Shown one piece after another: positions 53,821 through 62,939 of a stretch of 64,000 nt of DNA. The DNA comes from DASSKK01 sp035690495. GTDB taxonomy: Bacteria; Actinomycetota; Actinomycetes; Propionibacteriales; Nocardioidaceae. How positions within the stretch are numbered: the stretch's first letter is position 1; every line of letters begins with the position of its first letter. The DNA is taken from positions 124,001 through 188,000 of the forward strand of contig DASSKK010000081.1 of the NCBI GenBank assembly GCA_035690495.1. The letters are read 5' to 3'. The position numbers and the translations under genes were made by a program. A model generated the notes under the pieces. That model was not told the origin of the DNA. It did not search any database and worked only from the letters and a program-made list of their open reading frames with translations.

Positions 53821-55239
53821 CTAACCGACCCGCTCGCGGCGACCGAGCAGTCCTTGTGGCCGGACCAGCAGCACCAGGATGAGTACGACGAGTGCTCCCA
53901 CGAACTTCAGCTCCGCGGGAATGAACAACGTGGACACCTCGATGAAGATGCCGATGATGAACGAGCCGACCAGCGCCCCCCAGACGCTGCCGAGGCCGCC
54001 GAGCACGACCGCGGCGAAGACCAGCAGCAGGATCTTGAAGCCGATCTGGTAGTCGAACCCCTGGGTCATGCCCAACAGCACGCCGGACAGACCGGCCAGG
54101 CCGGCGCCGACCGTCCAGACCACCGAGATCACCCGGTCGACGTTGATGCCCGAGGAGGCGGCGAGTGCGGGGTTGTCGGCGACCGCGCGGGTGGCCTTGC
54201 CGATCTTGGTCTTCTGCACCGCCAGCGAGATCAGCACGAGCACGATCGCCGAGAAGACGATGACCCCGATGTCCTTGGGAGTCATCAGGAACGGCCCGAG
54301 CTGGTAGGGCTGCGGGCTGGTCCACTGCGAGTAGTTGTGGTTGGCCGCCCCGGCGAAGTACTGGTAGACGTTGCGCAGGAAGATCGACAAGCCGATCGAG
54401 ACGATCATGGCGGCGATCAGGCCCACGCCCTTGCGGCGCAGCGGCCCCCACAGCAGCTTGTCCTGGGCCCAGCCGAACAGCGTGGACAGCACCACGGCGG
54501 TGACGACGCCACTGACCATGGTGATGTTCATGCCGCCGAGGTTCACGTCTCCGGGCAGCGAGTCGATGAAGAACGCCGCCATCGCGCCGAAGGTGATCAG
54601 CTCGCCGTGCGCGAAGTTCACCAGGCCCGTCGTACCGAAGATCATCGACAGGCCGAGCGAGGCCATGGCGAGCAGCAGCGAGAACACCACCCCGCCGATG
54701 GCGAGCTGGATGCCTTGGATCACCTTGCCGGTGTGGTTGGTGTTGTCGTTGGCGATCGGGAAGGCCAACGAGACGTCGGCGTCCAGCTTCAGCCGGACCT
54801 TCAGCGACACCTGCTTGGGGTTGCGCAGGGCCGCGCCCTCCGGAAGCGTCTTGGTGTCGATGTGGATCGTGAACGTCTTGCCGAGGTTGTCGATGGACTT
54901 GCCGGGCAGTGCGATGTCGAACTCACCGGTCTTGTCACTCGTGCCCGAGGCGACCACCTTGCCCGAGGAGTCCTTGACGGTGATCTTCACGTTCGGGACC
55001 GGTTTGGCCGGATCGACACGTTTGTCGAGCATGCACCCCTGGAAGTGGATCGTGTCGTCGTTGCGGGGTGGCGGTTCCACACAGGTCTTCGAGGCGGCCT
55101 GTGACGGGGTTGCCCCGGACGCGCCTGCCGCCCCGCCGCCGACCAGCAGCGCCACCGCCGCGAGGAGCAGGGCCATCAGCGTCACGGGTCTCGGTAAGGA
55201 TCCGGACCGTCGCAGGGTCGGTCGAGGGGGGACGATCAT
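53821..55239 (-). CDS. livH: Branched-chain amino acid ABC transporter permease LivH with an extracytoplasmic N-terminal domain
   Basis: 472 residues, about 180 more than a typical LivH. ATG 55239 has AGGAG at good spacing. Residues 19-42 are a signal or membrane segment. Residues 50-160 form an Ig-like or carboxypeptidase-regulatory-like domain (VPNVKITVKDSSGKVVASGTSDKTGEFDIALPG) with two Cys (53, 69) that could pair. The LivH permease starts near 175 (QGIQLAIGGVVFSLLLAMASLGLSMIFGTTGLVNFAHGELITFGAM) and keeps its EAA-like loop (ATRAVADNPALAASSGINVDRV). First gene of livHMGF. The added domain may touch the binding protein or cell wall; that is inference. Confidence 0.92.
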   Translation of the reverse strand: MIVPPRPTLRRSGSLPRPVTLMALLLAAVALLVGGGAAGASGATPSQAASKTCVEPPPRNDDTIHFQGCMLDKRVDPAKPVPNVKITVKDSSGKVVASGTSDKTGEFDIALPGKSIDNLGKTFTIHIDTKTLPEGAALRNPKQVSLKVRLKLDADVSLAFPIANDNTNHTGKVIQGIQLAIGGVVFSLLLAMASLGLSMIFGTTGLVNFAHGELITFGAMAAFFIDSLPGDVNLGGMNITMVSGVVTAVVLSTLFGWAQDKLLWGPLRRKGVGLIAAMIVSIGLSIFLRNVYQYFAGAANHNYSQWTSPQPYQLGPFLMTPKDIGVIVFSAIVLVLISLAVQKTKIGKATRAVADNPALAASSGINVDRVISVVWTVGAGLAGLSGVLLGMTQGFDYQIGFKILLLVFAAVVLGGLGSVWGALVGSFIIGIFIEVSTLFIPAELKFVGALVVLILVLLVRPQGLLGRRERVG

Positions 55240-55556
55240 GGGACTCCTGTCGCCTCGGCTACGGCAGCGTGCTGGCGGGGACTATAGCGTCACGGTGACC
55301 TGGCTCACACCGTGAACACGGGCAAAGCCCTGTGGCCACGGCGTACGCACAGCTCCCCACCGCCCCCGGCAAACGAACACCCTAGGCGGAACCGAGCCGC
55401 TGCGGGGGCCGCTGAGGCAACAATGCGGCAACATACTGGGCAGTAACCAAGGTTTTCCCCAGTCGGACGGGTCCCGGCCTACCCAACCCACCTGGCGTGG
55501 GCGTAGCCTCTGTGCCGGTCGAACGCCGACCCGAACCCACCACCAAGAGGTGTGCC
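55240..55556. promoter_or_regulatory. Divergent promoter region of livHMGF and the GNAT gene
   Basis: For livH, TATAGT on the minus strand (55281-55286) is a good -10. Upstream of it, TCACGGTG-N10-CACCGTGA (55290-55315) is a perfect 8-bp dyad over the -35 region and a likely regulator site. The remaining bases up to 55540 show no gene or strong hairpin. An AGAGG site precedes the GNAT GTG. Confidence 0.5.
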
Positions 55557-56213
55557 GTGTCCCGCAATGCGGTGCTGGTGCGCGACGCCGTCCCGGAGGA
55601 CGTCGAGGCGCTCTACGAGGTATGGGCCCAGGCACCCGGACAGCACACCCACGAGCGCGACTGTGGCCGCCTCGGCGACGGGCGGAGCGCCGTCGACGCC
55701 GCGGACGTCACCAGGGCCTCGGTGGCCCAGATCGCCGCCGACCCCGACCAACGGCTTCTGGTCGCGGTGATCGGGCAACGCACCGTCGGCGCGGTCCACC
55801 TGATCCGGGCGCCACTGTCACCCATCGGCGACGCGGCAGCCGTCCACGTCGCGCACCTGCACGTGTTGGACAGCCATCGTCGCCTCGGAGTCGGCCATGC
55901 GCTGATGGAGGCCACCGTCTCGTGGGCCGAGGAGAAGGACATCGAGCACGTCCTCGCCGCGGCGTCGGTGAGCTCTCGCGACGCGAACCGGTTCATGGCC
56001 CGGCTGGGACTGGGGCAGGTGGCGGTGATCCGCGCCGCCTCCGTCGGGACGCTGCGGGCCAAGCTCCCCGCGGACCGGCCGACCGCGGCGCGCGTGGGCG
56101 CCGTGCAACGGCCGCCTCACGGCCATCGCAGCATCGGCGCGGTGCTGGCACAGCGTCGCTCGCAACGTCGATCGGAGGGGCGCACCCGGACGATCCAACC
56201 GGGGGCCGGCTGA
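55557..56213 (+). CDS. GNAT family N-acetyltransferase
   Basis: 218 residues from GTG 55557. GNAT fold: VLVRDAVPEDVEALYEVW at the start, LLVAVIGQRTVGAVHLI, AAAVHVAHLHVLDSHRRLGVGHALMEATVSWAEEKD (motif A; the acetyl-CoA loop R-R-x-G-V-G), AAASVSSRDANRFMARLGL. The last 60 residues are basic and Pro/Arg-rich. Substrate unknown. Confidence 0.88.
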   Translation: MSRNAVLVRDAVPEDVEALYEVWAQAPGQHTHERDCGRLGDGRSAVDAADVTRASVAQIAADPDQRLLVAVIGQRTVGAVHLIRAPLSPIGDAAAVHVAHLHVLDSHRRLGVGHALMEATVSWAEEKDIEHVLAAASVSSRDANRFMARLGLGQVAVIRAASVGTLRAKLPADRPTAARVGAVQRPPHGHRSIGAVLAQRRSQRRSEGRTRTIQPGAG

Positions 56214-56264
56214 TCCCCGCTGGCGGGACCCCGGGTGTCGGAGCAGCCGGTTAGAGTCACCCAC

Positions 56265-58985
56265 GTGCCTGCCGCCGAACCTCCCGCTGCGCCTCCGGAC
56301 CTGACCATGGACCGTCCCCGGTTGCTCCTCCTCGACGGCCACTCCCTGGCCTACCGGGCTTTCTTCGCGCTGCCGGTGGAGAACTTCTCCACCACCACGG
56401 GGCAGCCGACCAACGCGGTCTACGGCTTCACCTCGATGCTGATCAACGTGCTGCGCGACGAGGAGCCCACCCATGTCGGGGTGGCCTTCGACAAGTCGCG
56501 GCAGACCTTCCGGCTCGCTGAGTACCCGGACTACAAGGCCAAGCGCAACAAGACCCCCGACGAGTTCGGCAGCCAGCTGCCGCTGATCCAGGAGGTCCTC
56601 GACGCGCTGAGGATCAAGCATCTGCAGCTCGAGGGCTACGAGGCCGACGACATCATCGCCACGCTGACCACGCAGGCTGTCGGCGAGGGGTTCGAGGTGC
56701 TGATCCTGACCGGCGACCGCGACTCCCTGCAGCTCGTGTCCGCCGACGCGACCGTCCTCTACCCGATGCGGGGGGTCTCCGAGCTGTCCCGGATGACGCC
56801 GGAGGCGGTCGAGGAGAAGTACGGCGTCCCGCCCGGGCGCTACCCGGAGCTGGCCGCCCTGGTCGGCGAGACGTCGGACAACCTGCCCGGCGTGCCCGGC
56901 GTCGGTGCCGGGTACGCCGCCAAGTGGATCAACCAGTACGACGGTCTCGACAACGTCATCGCGCGTGCCGACGAGATCACCGGCAAGAAGGGCGAGGCCC
57001 TCCGGGGGCACCTCGGCGACGTGATCCGCAACCGCCACCTCAATGCGCTGGTGTGCGACCTCGGCCTTTCCCTGGCCCCCACGGATCTCGCCAAGCAGCC
57101 CTGGGACCGCCAGGAGGTGCACACGCTGTTCGACAGCCTCGAGTTCCGGGTGCTGCGCGACCGGCTGTTCGCCACCTTGGAGTCCGAGGAGGAGATCGAG
57201 GAGGGCGGCTTCGAGCTCGACGGCTGCCGGCTGGAGCCGGGCCAGCTTGCCGGCTGGCTGCAGGCCCATGGGGCGATCGAGACCCGTGTCGGCCTGCACG
57301 TGCAGGGCAGCTGGCGCGCCGGCTCCGGCGATGTGTACGGCTTTGCACTCGCCGCACCGGACGGGTCGGCCGCCTGGCTCGACGTCGAGCAGGTCACCCC
57401 GGAGGACGACGAGGTCGTCGCTCGCTGGCTGGGTGACGACCAGGCGCGCAAGGTGCTGCACGACGCCAAGGGCCCGATGGTGGCGATGGCCGCGCGAGGT
57501 TGGACGCTTGCCGGACTCGAGCGGGACACGGCGCTGTCGGCGTACCTCGCCCGCCCCGACCAGCGCTCCTACGACCTCGCGGACCTGACGCTGCGCTATC
57601 TCAAGCGCGAGCTGAAGTCCGACAGCGCGCCGGCGGACGAGGGCCAGCTGAGCTTCGACTCGGTGGGCGACGAGTCGGCGGGACAGTCCGCGATGCTGCA
57701 GGCACGCGCCGTGCTCGACCTGGCCGCCGCTCTCGACGACGAGCTCGAGGAACGCGGCGGCACCTCCCTGCTCGCCGATGTCGAGCTTCCCCTGGTGGAC
57801 GTGCTCGCGCAGATGGAGCGGGTCGGTGTCGCCGTCGACGTCGGACAGCTGGAGTCACTGGAGGCGCACTTCGCCGGGGAGGTGAAGAAGGCTGCCGACG
57901 AGGCTTTCTCGGTGATCGGCAAGGAGATCAACCTCGGCTCACCCAAGCAGCTGCAGGTCGTCTTGTTCGACGAGCTCGAGATGCCGAAGACCAAGCGCAC
58001 CAAGACCGGCTACACCACCGACGCGGACGCCCTGCAGCAGCTCTACGTCAAGACCGACCATCCGTTCCTGCTGGCGTTGCTGCGCCACCGCGACGTCTCC
58101 CGGTTGCGGCAGACCGTGGAGGGGTTGCTCAAGACCGTCGCCTCCGACACCCGGATCCACACCACGTTCAACCAGCTCATCGCCGCCACCGGTCGGCTGT
58201 CGTCGACGGACCCGAACCTGCAGAACATCCCGGTCCGCACCGAGGAGGGACGCCGGATCCGCGAGGCCTTCGTGGTCGGCGCCGGGTTCGAGTCGCTGCT
58301 CACCGCCGACTACAGCCAGATCGAGATGCGGATCATGGCCCACCTGTCCGAGGACGCCCTGCTGATCGAGGCCTTCCGGTCCGGCCGTGACTTCCACGCG
58401 ATGACCGCCTCCCGCGTCTTCGGGGTCGATCCGGGCGAGGTGACGCCGGAGATGCGCGCCAAGATCAAGGCGATGAACTACGGCCTTGCCTACGGGCTGT
58501 CCGCCTACGGGCTCTCCCAGCAGCTCGGCATCGACGCGACCGAAGCCCGCGGCCTCATGGACGAGTACTTCTTGACCTTCGGTGGCGTGCGGGACTATCT
58601 GTCCGGCATCGTCGACGAGGCACGCCGCACCGGCTTCACCGAGACGATCATGGGCCGCCGCCGCTACCTGCCCGACCTGACCAGCGACAACCGGCAGCGC
58701 CGCGAGATGGCCGAGCGGATGGCGCTCAACGCACCCATCCAGGGATCCGCCGCCGACATCATCAAGGTGGCGATGCTCGGTGTCGACCGCGCGCTGAAGG
58801 ACGCCGCACTGACGTCGCGGATGCTGCTGCAGGTGCACGACGAGCTGGTCTTCGAGGTCGCCCCCGGCGAGGCCGCCATGCTCGAGGACCTCGTCCGCCG
58901 GCAGATGGGTGCCGCCGCCACGTTGACGGTGCCGCTCGACGTGTCCGTCGGCACCGGCACCAGCTGGCACGAAGCCGCGCACTAG
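56265..58985 (+). CDS. polA: DNA polymerase I
   Basis: 906 residues from GTG 56265; a GTG 30 bases earlier is less likely. The 5'-nuclease domain (LLLLDGHSLAYRAFFALP, YEADDIIATLTTQA, LTGDRDSLQLV, GVPGVG) is complete. The middle 3'-5' exonuclease-like domain lacks the acidic motifs and is probably inactive, as usual in actinomycetes. The polymerase has motif A TADYSQIEMRIMAHLS, O-helix RAKIKAMNYGLAYG, where Tyr occupies the Phe/Tyr ddNTP-discrimination site, and motif C LLQVHDELVFEV. Repair and Okazaki maturation enzyme. Confidence 0.97.
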   Translation: MPAAEPPAAPPDLTMDRPRLLLLDGHSLAYRAFFALPVENFSTTTGQPTNAVYGFTSMLINVLRDEEPTHVGVAFDKSRQTFRLAEYPDYKAKRNKTPDEFGSQLPLIQEVLDALRIKHLQLEGYEADDIIATLTTQAVGEGFEVLILTGDRDSLQLVSADATVLYPMRGVSELSRMTPEAVEEKYGVPPGRYPELAALVGETSDNLPGVPGVGAGYAAKWINQYDGLDNVIARADEITGKKGEALRGHLGDVIRNRHLNALVCDLGLSLAPTDLAKQPWDRQEVHTLFDSLEFRVLRDRLFATLESEEEIEEGGFELDGCRLEPGQLAGWLQAHGAIETRVGLHVQGSWRAGSGDVYGFALAAPDGSAAWLDVEQVTPEDDEVVARWLGDDQARKVLHDAKGPMVAMAARGWTLAGLERDTALSAYLARPDQRSYDLADLTLRYLKRELKSDSAPADEGQLSFDSVGDESAGQSAMLQARAVLDLAAALDDELEERGGTSLLADVELPLVDVLAQMERVGVAVDVGQLESLEAHFAGEVKKAADEAFSVIGKEINLGSPKQLQVVLFDELEMPKTKRTKTGYTTDADALQQLYVKTDHPFLLALLRHRDVSRLRQTVEGLLKTVASDTRIHTTFNQLIAATGRLSSTDPNLQNIPVRTEEGRRIREAFVVGAGFESLLTADYSQIEMRIMAHLSEDALLIEAFRSGRDFHAMTASRVFGVDPGEVTPEMRAKIKAMNYGLAYGLSAYGLSQQLGIDATEARGLMDEYFLTFGGVRDYLSGIVDEARRTGFTETIMGRRRYLPDLTSDNRQRREMAERMALNAPIQGSAADIIKVAMLGVDRALKDAALTSRMLLQVHDELVFEVAPGEAAMLEDLVRRQMGAAATLTVPLDVSVGTGTSWHEAAH

Positions 58986-59002
58986 ATCGGCGACGACGGT
59001 CG

Positions 59003-59031
59003 ACTCGTGAGTCGGCCAGCGACTCATGAGT
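59003..59031. promoter_or_regulatory. Paired ACTCRTGAGT palindromes before the metalloprotease gene
   Basis: ACTCGTGAGT (59003-59012) and the perfect palindrome ACTCATGAGT (59022-59031) are 19 bp apart, about two helical turns, in the 154-bp gap between polA and the secreted protease. Likely operator pair; the two could also fold together into a hairpin. Confidence 0.5.
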
Positions 59032-59139
59032 TAACAATGGTTCACTCCGCACTCTTGCGCTGTCTGCACTTTCTTGGAAAAGTGCGGCGCGCGCGGGTCT
59101 CGAGGGTTCGCGCGCCAACTCAACATAGAGGGGAACGCG

Positions 59140-61548
59140 ATGAAACTCGGATTTTCGCGAGCCACACTCGGTCTCTTGACCGCTGCGGCGACCGCTGCGG
59201 CGATGGCCTTGCCCGTCACGGGCGCGGCGGCCGACTCGGGCAACGGAAACCAGCCGACCAAGCACGACACGTCCGGGCCAGACGTGCGACACGCGCCACC
59301 GCGCGTCGAGAACGGCAAGCTCACCAAGGTCAAGAACCCCAACGCAGCCAAGAAGGAGCAGCAGCAGCAACAACAAGGTGTGCAACCCTTCGCCGCCACG
59401 GGTCCGCAGGTCGGCGACGTACGCGAGTGGCTCTCGCTGGACAACACGACGGGGGCCTACTACTTCAAGGAGTACCAGCTCCGTGCGACCGGTGACCACA
59501 TCGCGATCTGGGTCGCGATCAAGACCAAGACGGTCACCACGGGGCACGGGAAGAACCAGGAGACGGAGCAGGTCCCGATCGACTCGAACGGCGACGGCAT
59601 CTACGACGAGGGGCTGGAGTTCCCTTCCGACTCCACGGGTTCCTGCCGCAACACCGTCTTCGGCGGCGGCGAGGTGCACGTCACCCAGGACCAGCTCGAC
59701 TCGTTCGTGAGCGAGTTCGACACCAACATCTACCCGAAGGAGGCGCAGGCGTTCTCGGTGTTCCAGCCCCGCAACGGCTCCGAGGCGCTTCTGGGTGGTG
59801 ACTTCAGCGGTCCCGGGGACCGGGTCGTCACGCTGATCGACAACGTGCGGGACGCGAACTACTACGACCCGTCGACGCCGGCCGGTCAGACCTACATCGC
59901 CGGGTTCTTCGCGCCGGCGTACTCGGTCTACGAGGACCGCAACATGATGACGATCGACGGCTACGACTGGCTGCACCGCACCGGGGCCAACCCGCCGGAC
60001 GACTCCGACAGCCGGCAGCTGGACACCTGCCCGTACGCCAGCGGGTCGCCTCGTCCGCACCTCTACGAGGGCACCTTCGCCCACGAGTACCAGCATCTGC
60101 TCGAGCACGACGTCGACGCCGACGAGGTGAGCTGGGTCAACGAGGGACTCTCCGACTTCGCCCAGACGCTGGTCGGCTACGTCGACCCGTCGACGTACGT
60201 CAAGGACCCGACCGCGGACTCGCACATCGCCTGTTTCTCCGGCTGGCTGGCGGACCAGGGGTACGGCGGTCCGGAGAACTCGCTGACCGAGTGGTCGGAC
60301 CAGGGCGGCCCGGAGATCCTGTGCGACTACGGCGCGGCGTACAGCTTCATGCAGTACCTCCGCGGCCACTTCGGGCTGGATGCGATGAGCGCGCTGCACA
60401 AGGACCCGGCGAACGGCCTTGCCGGCCTGGACGACGTCCTGGACGCCCAGGGGTCGAGCCTGTCCGCGATGGAAGTGGTGCACCGCTGGGCGGCCACCAT
60501 GGCGCTCGACCACGCGATCGACAACGGCGCCAAGTTCAAGGGCGGCGACCCGGCCGCGTACAGCGAGGACTCGCTCGACTCGGAGATCAACTACCAGGCG
60601 AGGTACTTCGACATCAACCACGACGGAAACCCTGGTGATGTCGGCAACGAGGCGTACTCCACGCCCGGTGCTCCGCCGAACGGCGCCGACTACGTGCGGG
60701 CCCGCAACCAGTACGGCGCGTTCGTGTCCGCAGACCAGATCGACTCGATCTCGTTCCAGGGCGCGAAGACGCTGGCACCGGACCCGCTGCAGTGGACCGT
60801 CGACCCCGACGCCCACGGTGCCGGGAACGCGGCGCTCTACTCCGGCAGCGGCAACGAGCTCGACCGGGCCGCGGTCACCAAGGTGACCGTGCCTTCCTCG
60901 GGTGCAACCCTGTCCTTCGACACCAAGTACGACATCGAGCAGGGCTGGGACTTCGGGTTCGTCCAGGTCTCGACCGACGGCGGCAAGACCTACACCTCGC
61001 TGCCGGTCGACGGCACCACCAGTGACCATGCCCCTGCCGCGCAGGGAAACATTGTCGCGGAACTGCCCGGCTTCACCGGGGGCAGCGGCGGTGCCCAAGG
61101 CAGCGCGGCTTGGGTGAACAAGACTGCCGATCTGTCCGAGTACGCCGGCCAGACGATCGAGCTGTCGTTCCGCTACATGACGGACGCGGCAGCGGTCTAC
61201 CCCGGCTACTGGATCGACAACGTCAAGGTCGATGACACGCTGGTCAGCGACGGATCGTCGCTGGACGGGTTCCAGAGCGCGACGCAGGTGAACCCGACGC
61301 CGGTCAGCGGCTGGACGGTCCAGGTGATCGGCTACGACCGCGCGGGCAGCGGCGACGAGGCTGGCATCGTCCAGCTGCCCGTGGGCAAGGACTTCAGCGG
61401 AACGCTGTCGACCGGCGATCTGCGGGGCACGCTCGGCAAGTCGAGCGTGGTGGCCGTGCTGGTAACCCAGGACGACCCGACCGAGTCAGGCAAGAAGTAC
61501 GCCGGCTACACGCTGAAGATCAACGGCGTCACCCAGCCGGGCGGCTGA
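59140..61548 (+). CDS. Secreted zinc metalloprotease (gluzincin-like, HEYQH)
   Basis: 802 residues from ATG 59140 behind AGAGGGGA. Signal peptide ends near GAAA-DSG. A disordered stretch with six Gln in a row (near residue 74) follows. The zinc site is HEYQH (His315, Glu316, His319), with Glu335 in WVNEGLSDF as probable third ligand. The C-terminal part (about 560-800) has beta-sandwich segments (ATLSFDTKYDIEQGWDFGFVQVSTDGGKTYTSL, LSEYAGQTIELSFRYMTD), as in immune-inhibitor-A-like proteases. Likely an extracellular protease; substrate unknown. Ends at a strong shared terminator. Confidence 0.88.
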   Translation: MKLGFSRATLGLLTAAATAAAMALPVTGAAADSGNGNQPTKHDTSGPDVRHAPPRVENGKLTKVKNPNAAKKEQQQQQQGVQPFAATGPQVGDVREWLSLDNTTGAYYFKEYQLRATGDHIAIWVAIKTKTVTTGHGKNQETEQVPIDSNGDGIYDEGLEFPSDSTGSCRNTVFGGGEVHVTQDQLDSFVSEFDTNIYPKEAQAFSVFQPRNGSEALLGGDFSGPGDRVVTLIDNVRDANYYDPSTPAGQTYIAGFFAPAYSVYEDRNMMTIDGYDWLHRTGANPPDDSDSRQLDTCPYASGSPRPHLYEGTFAHEYQHLLEHDVDADEVSWVNEGLSDFAQTLVGYVDPSTYVKDPTADSHIACFSGWLADQGYGGPENSLTEWSDQGGPEILCDYGAAYSFMQYLRGHFGLDAMSALHKDPANGLAGLDDVLDAQGSSLSAMEVVHRWAATMALDHAIDNGAKFKGGDPAAYSEDSLDSEINYQARYFDINHDGNPGDVGNEAYSTPGAPPNGADYVRARNQYGAFVSADQIDSISFQGAKTLAPDPLQWTVDPDAHGAGNAALYSGSGNELDRAAVTKVTVPSSGATLSFDTKYDIEQGWDFGFVQVSTDGGKTYTSLPVDGTTSDHAPAAQGNIVAELPGFTGGSGGAQGSAAWVNKTADLSEYAGQTIELSFRYMTDAAAVYPGYWIDNVKVDDTLVSDGSSLDGFQSATQVNPTPVSGWTVQVIGYDRAGSGDEAGIVQLPVGKDFSGTLSTGDLRGTLGKSSVVAVLVTQDDPTESGKKYAGYTLKINGVTQPGG

Positions 61549-61583
61549 CGACCTGTCGCCCTCGGCCTGACCCAGGCCATGTC

Positions 61584-61623
61584 GCGGCTCCCCGCATCTC
61601 TCACACGGGATGCGGGGAGCCGC
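61584..61623. terminator. Bidirectional terminator between metalloprotease and flippase-like genes
   Basis: Perfect 15-bp inverted repeat, GCGGCTCCCCGCATC (61584-61598) and its complement (61609-61623), with a 10-base loop, between convergent genes. The right arm lies inside the end of the leftward gene. Confidence 0.85.
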
Positions 61624-62869
61624 TCGTCGTGCGCCGGGTGCTGCTCAGCAGCAGCGTGACGAACAGGGCCGCATCCACCCCGATCACGACGGTGACCAGG
61701 AACGTGGGCGAGGCCACCCACGGCGAGGCTGCGGCGATCAGCACCAGAGCCGCCCACACGACGTACACCGCGCGACGGTGCTGGCGGGCGACCACGCCAT
61801 AGATCAACAGCTGGATCGCGGCGAGCAGGGTGCCCAGCACCGCGAACGCCCACAGCCGCTCCTGGATCGCGGCGTACTCCGTCCCGCCGACGAAGATCAC
61901 CGCGAGCCAGGACAGCGCGGCAACCAGACCGGTGGTGACGGCCCCGATCACGAGGATCAGGCCCACGCCACGCAGGTGCATCCGTGCGCCGGGGGCGCGC
62001 GACATGGACGGGAAGGCCACCACGACCACGAACTGCGGCAGGAACAGCACTGCTTTGGCGAGGATCAGCCCGGCGGCGTACAACCCGGCCTGGTGCTCGG
62101 GCAGCACGGTGCGCGCGATCACCACGTCGACGTTGGACAACGCGAAGAACGCGAGCAGGGCGTGCGAGTTGTGCATGGTCTCGTGCAGCACTCCGCGGGG
62201 AGCCGGGGCAGGCGAGGCAGGCGGGGCGAGCGCCTGCGGCTCGGCCTGCCGCCCGGGACGCCGAAGAGCGAACCAGCCGACCACCGCAGGAACGACCGCG
62301 CCCAGGGTGACCCCCACCATCGCGCTGAACGTGGTGGGGGCGACCAGCAGTGCGACACCGCCGAGCGCGATGCGGGCGAGGCCGACGCAGAGGTAGATCG
62401 CGCCGAGTGACAGCCAGCGCTGCTCGCCCTGAAGGATCCCGGCCAGCCCGCCCATCACCGTCAACGGCACCGCGGTGGCCGCGATCAGCGCGGCGGTGCC
62501 CCAGGAGTCGAGCTCGAGGAGCGCCGACACCAGCGGAACGAGGACGAGGCAGAGGACGCCCAGACCTGCCGCGGCCCGGTAGGTCGTGGCCAGCACTTCG
62601 CTCTCGATGCGGTGCCGGTCGTGCGGCGCGGCAGCCACCCGTCGTGCGCCGGTGGCCTGCAAGCCGAGGGAGACGACGTTGACCACCAGCAGCAGGCCCA
62701 TCACCGCGGCGAGGGCGCCGTACTCGGCAGGGCCGAGCAGCCGCGCGGCGAGCATCGTGAACCCGTACGTGGTCAGGTTCATCACGCCCATTGCGACCGC
62801 GATGGCACCGCCACCGACCAGCCACGCCGGAATCGCGCGCACACGGGTGCGCGTGGCGGTCGAGCTCAT
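61601..62869 (-). CDS. Polysaccharide flippase-like membrane protein (MATE/Wzx superfamily)
   Basis: 422 residues from ATG 62869, with about 12 hydrophobic segments. The opening GGGAIAVAMGVMNLTTYGFTMLAARLLGPAEYGALAAVMGLLLVVNVVSLGLQATGARRVA is typical of Wzx/oligosaccharide flippases. The central SNVDVVIARTVLPEHQAGLYAAGLILAKAVLFLPQFVVVVAFPSMS matches the family's second half. Probably flips a lipid-linked sugar or exports an envelope polymer. No glycosyltransferase is nearby. Confidence 0.85.
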   Translation of the reverse strand: MSSTATRTRVRAIPAWLVGGGAIAVAMGVMNLTTYGFTMLAARLLGPAEYGALAAVMGLLLVVNVVSLGLQATGARRVAAAPHDRHRIESEVLATTYRAAAGLGVLCLVLVPLVSALLELDSWGTAALIAATAVPLTVMGGLAGILQGEQRWLSLGAIYLCVGLARIALGGVALLVAPTTFSAMVGVTLGAVVPAVVGWFALRRPGRQAEPQALAPPASPAPAPRGVLHETMHNSHALLAFFALSNVDVVIARTVLPEHQAGLYAAGLILAKAVLFLPQFVVVVAFPSMSRAPGARMHLRGVGLILVIGAVTTGLVAALSWLAVIFVGGTEYAAIQERLWAFAVLGTLLAAIQLLIYGVVARQHRRAVYVVWAALVLIAAASPWVASPTFLVTVVIGVDAALFVTLLLSSTRRTTSGSPHPV

Positions 62870-62939
62870 CGGCGGCGTCCTCGCGGGTGAGATGATCGGT
62901 CCTTGGACGAGCGTACGTCGCGGGGGCTCCGCTGTCCGG

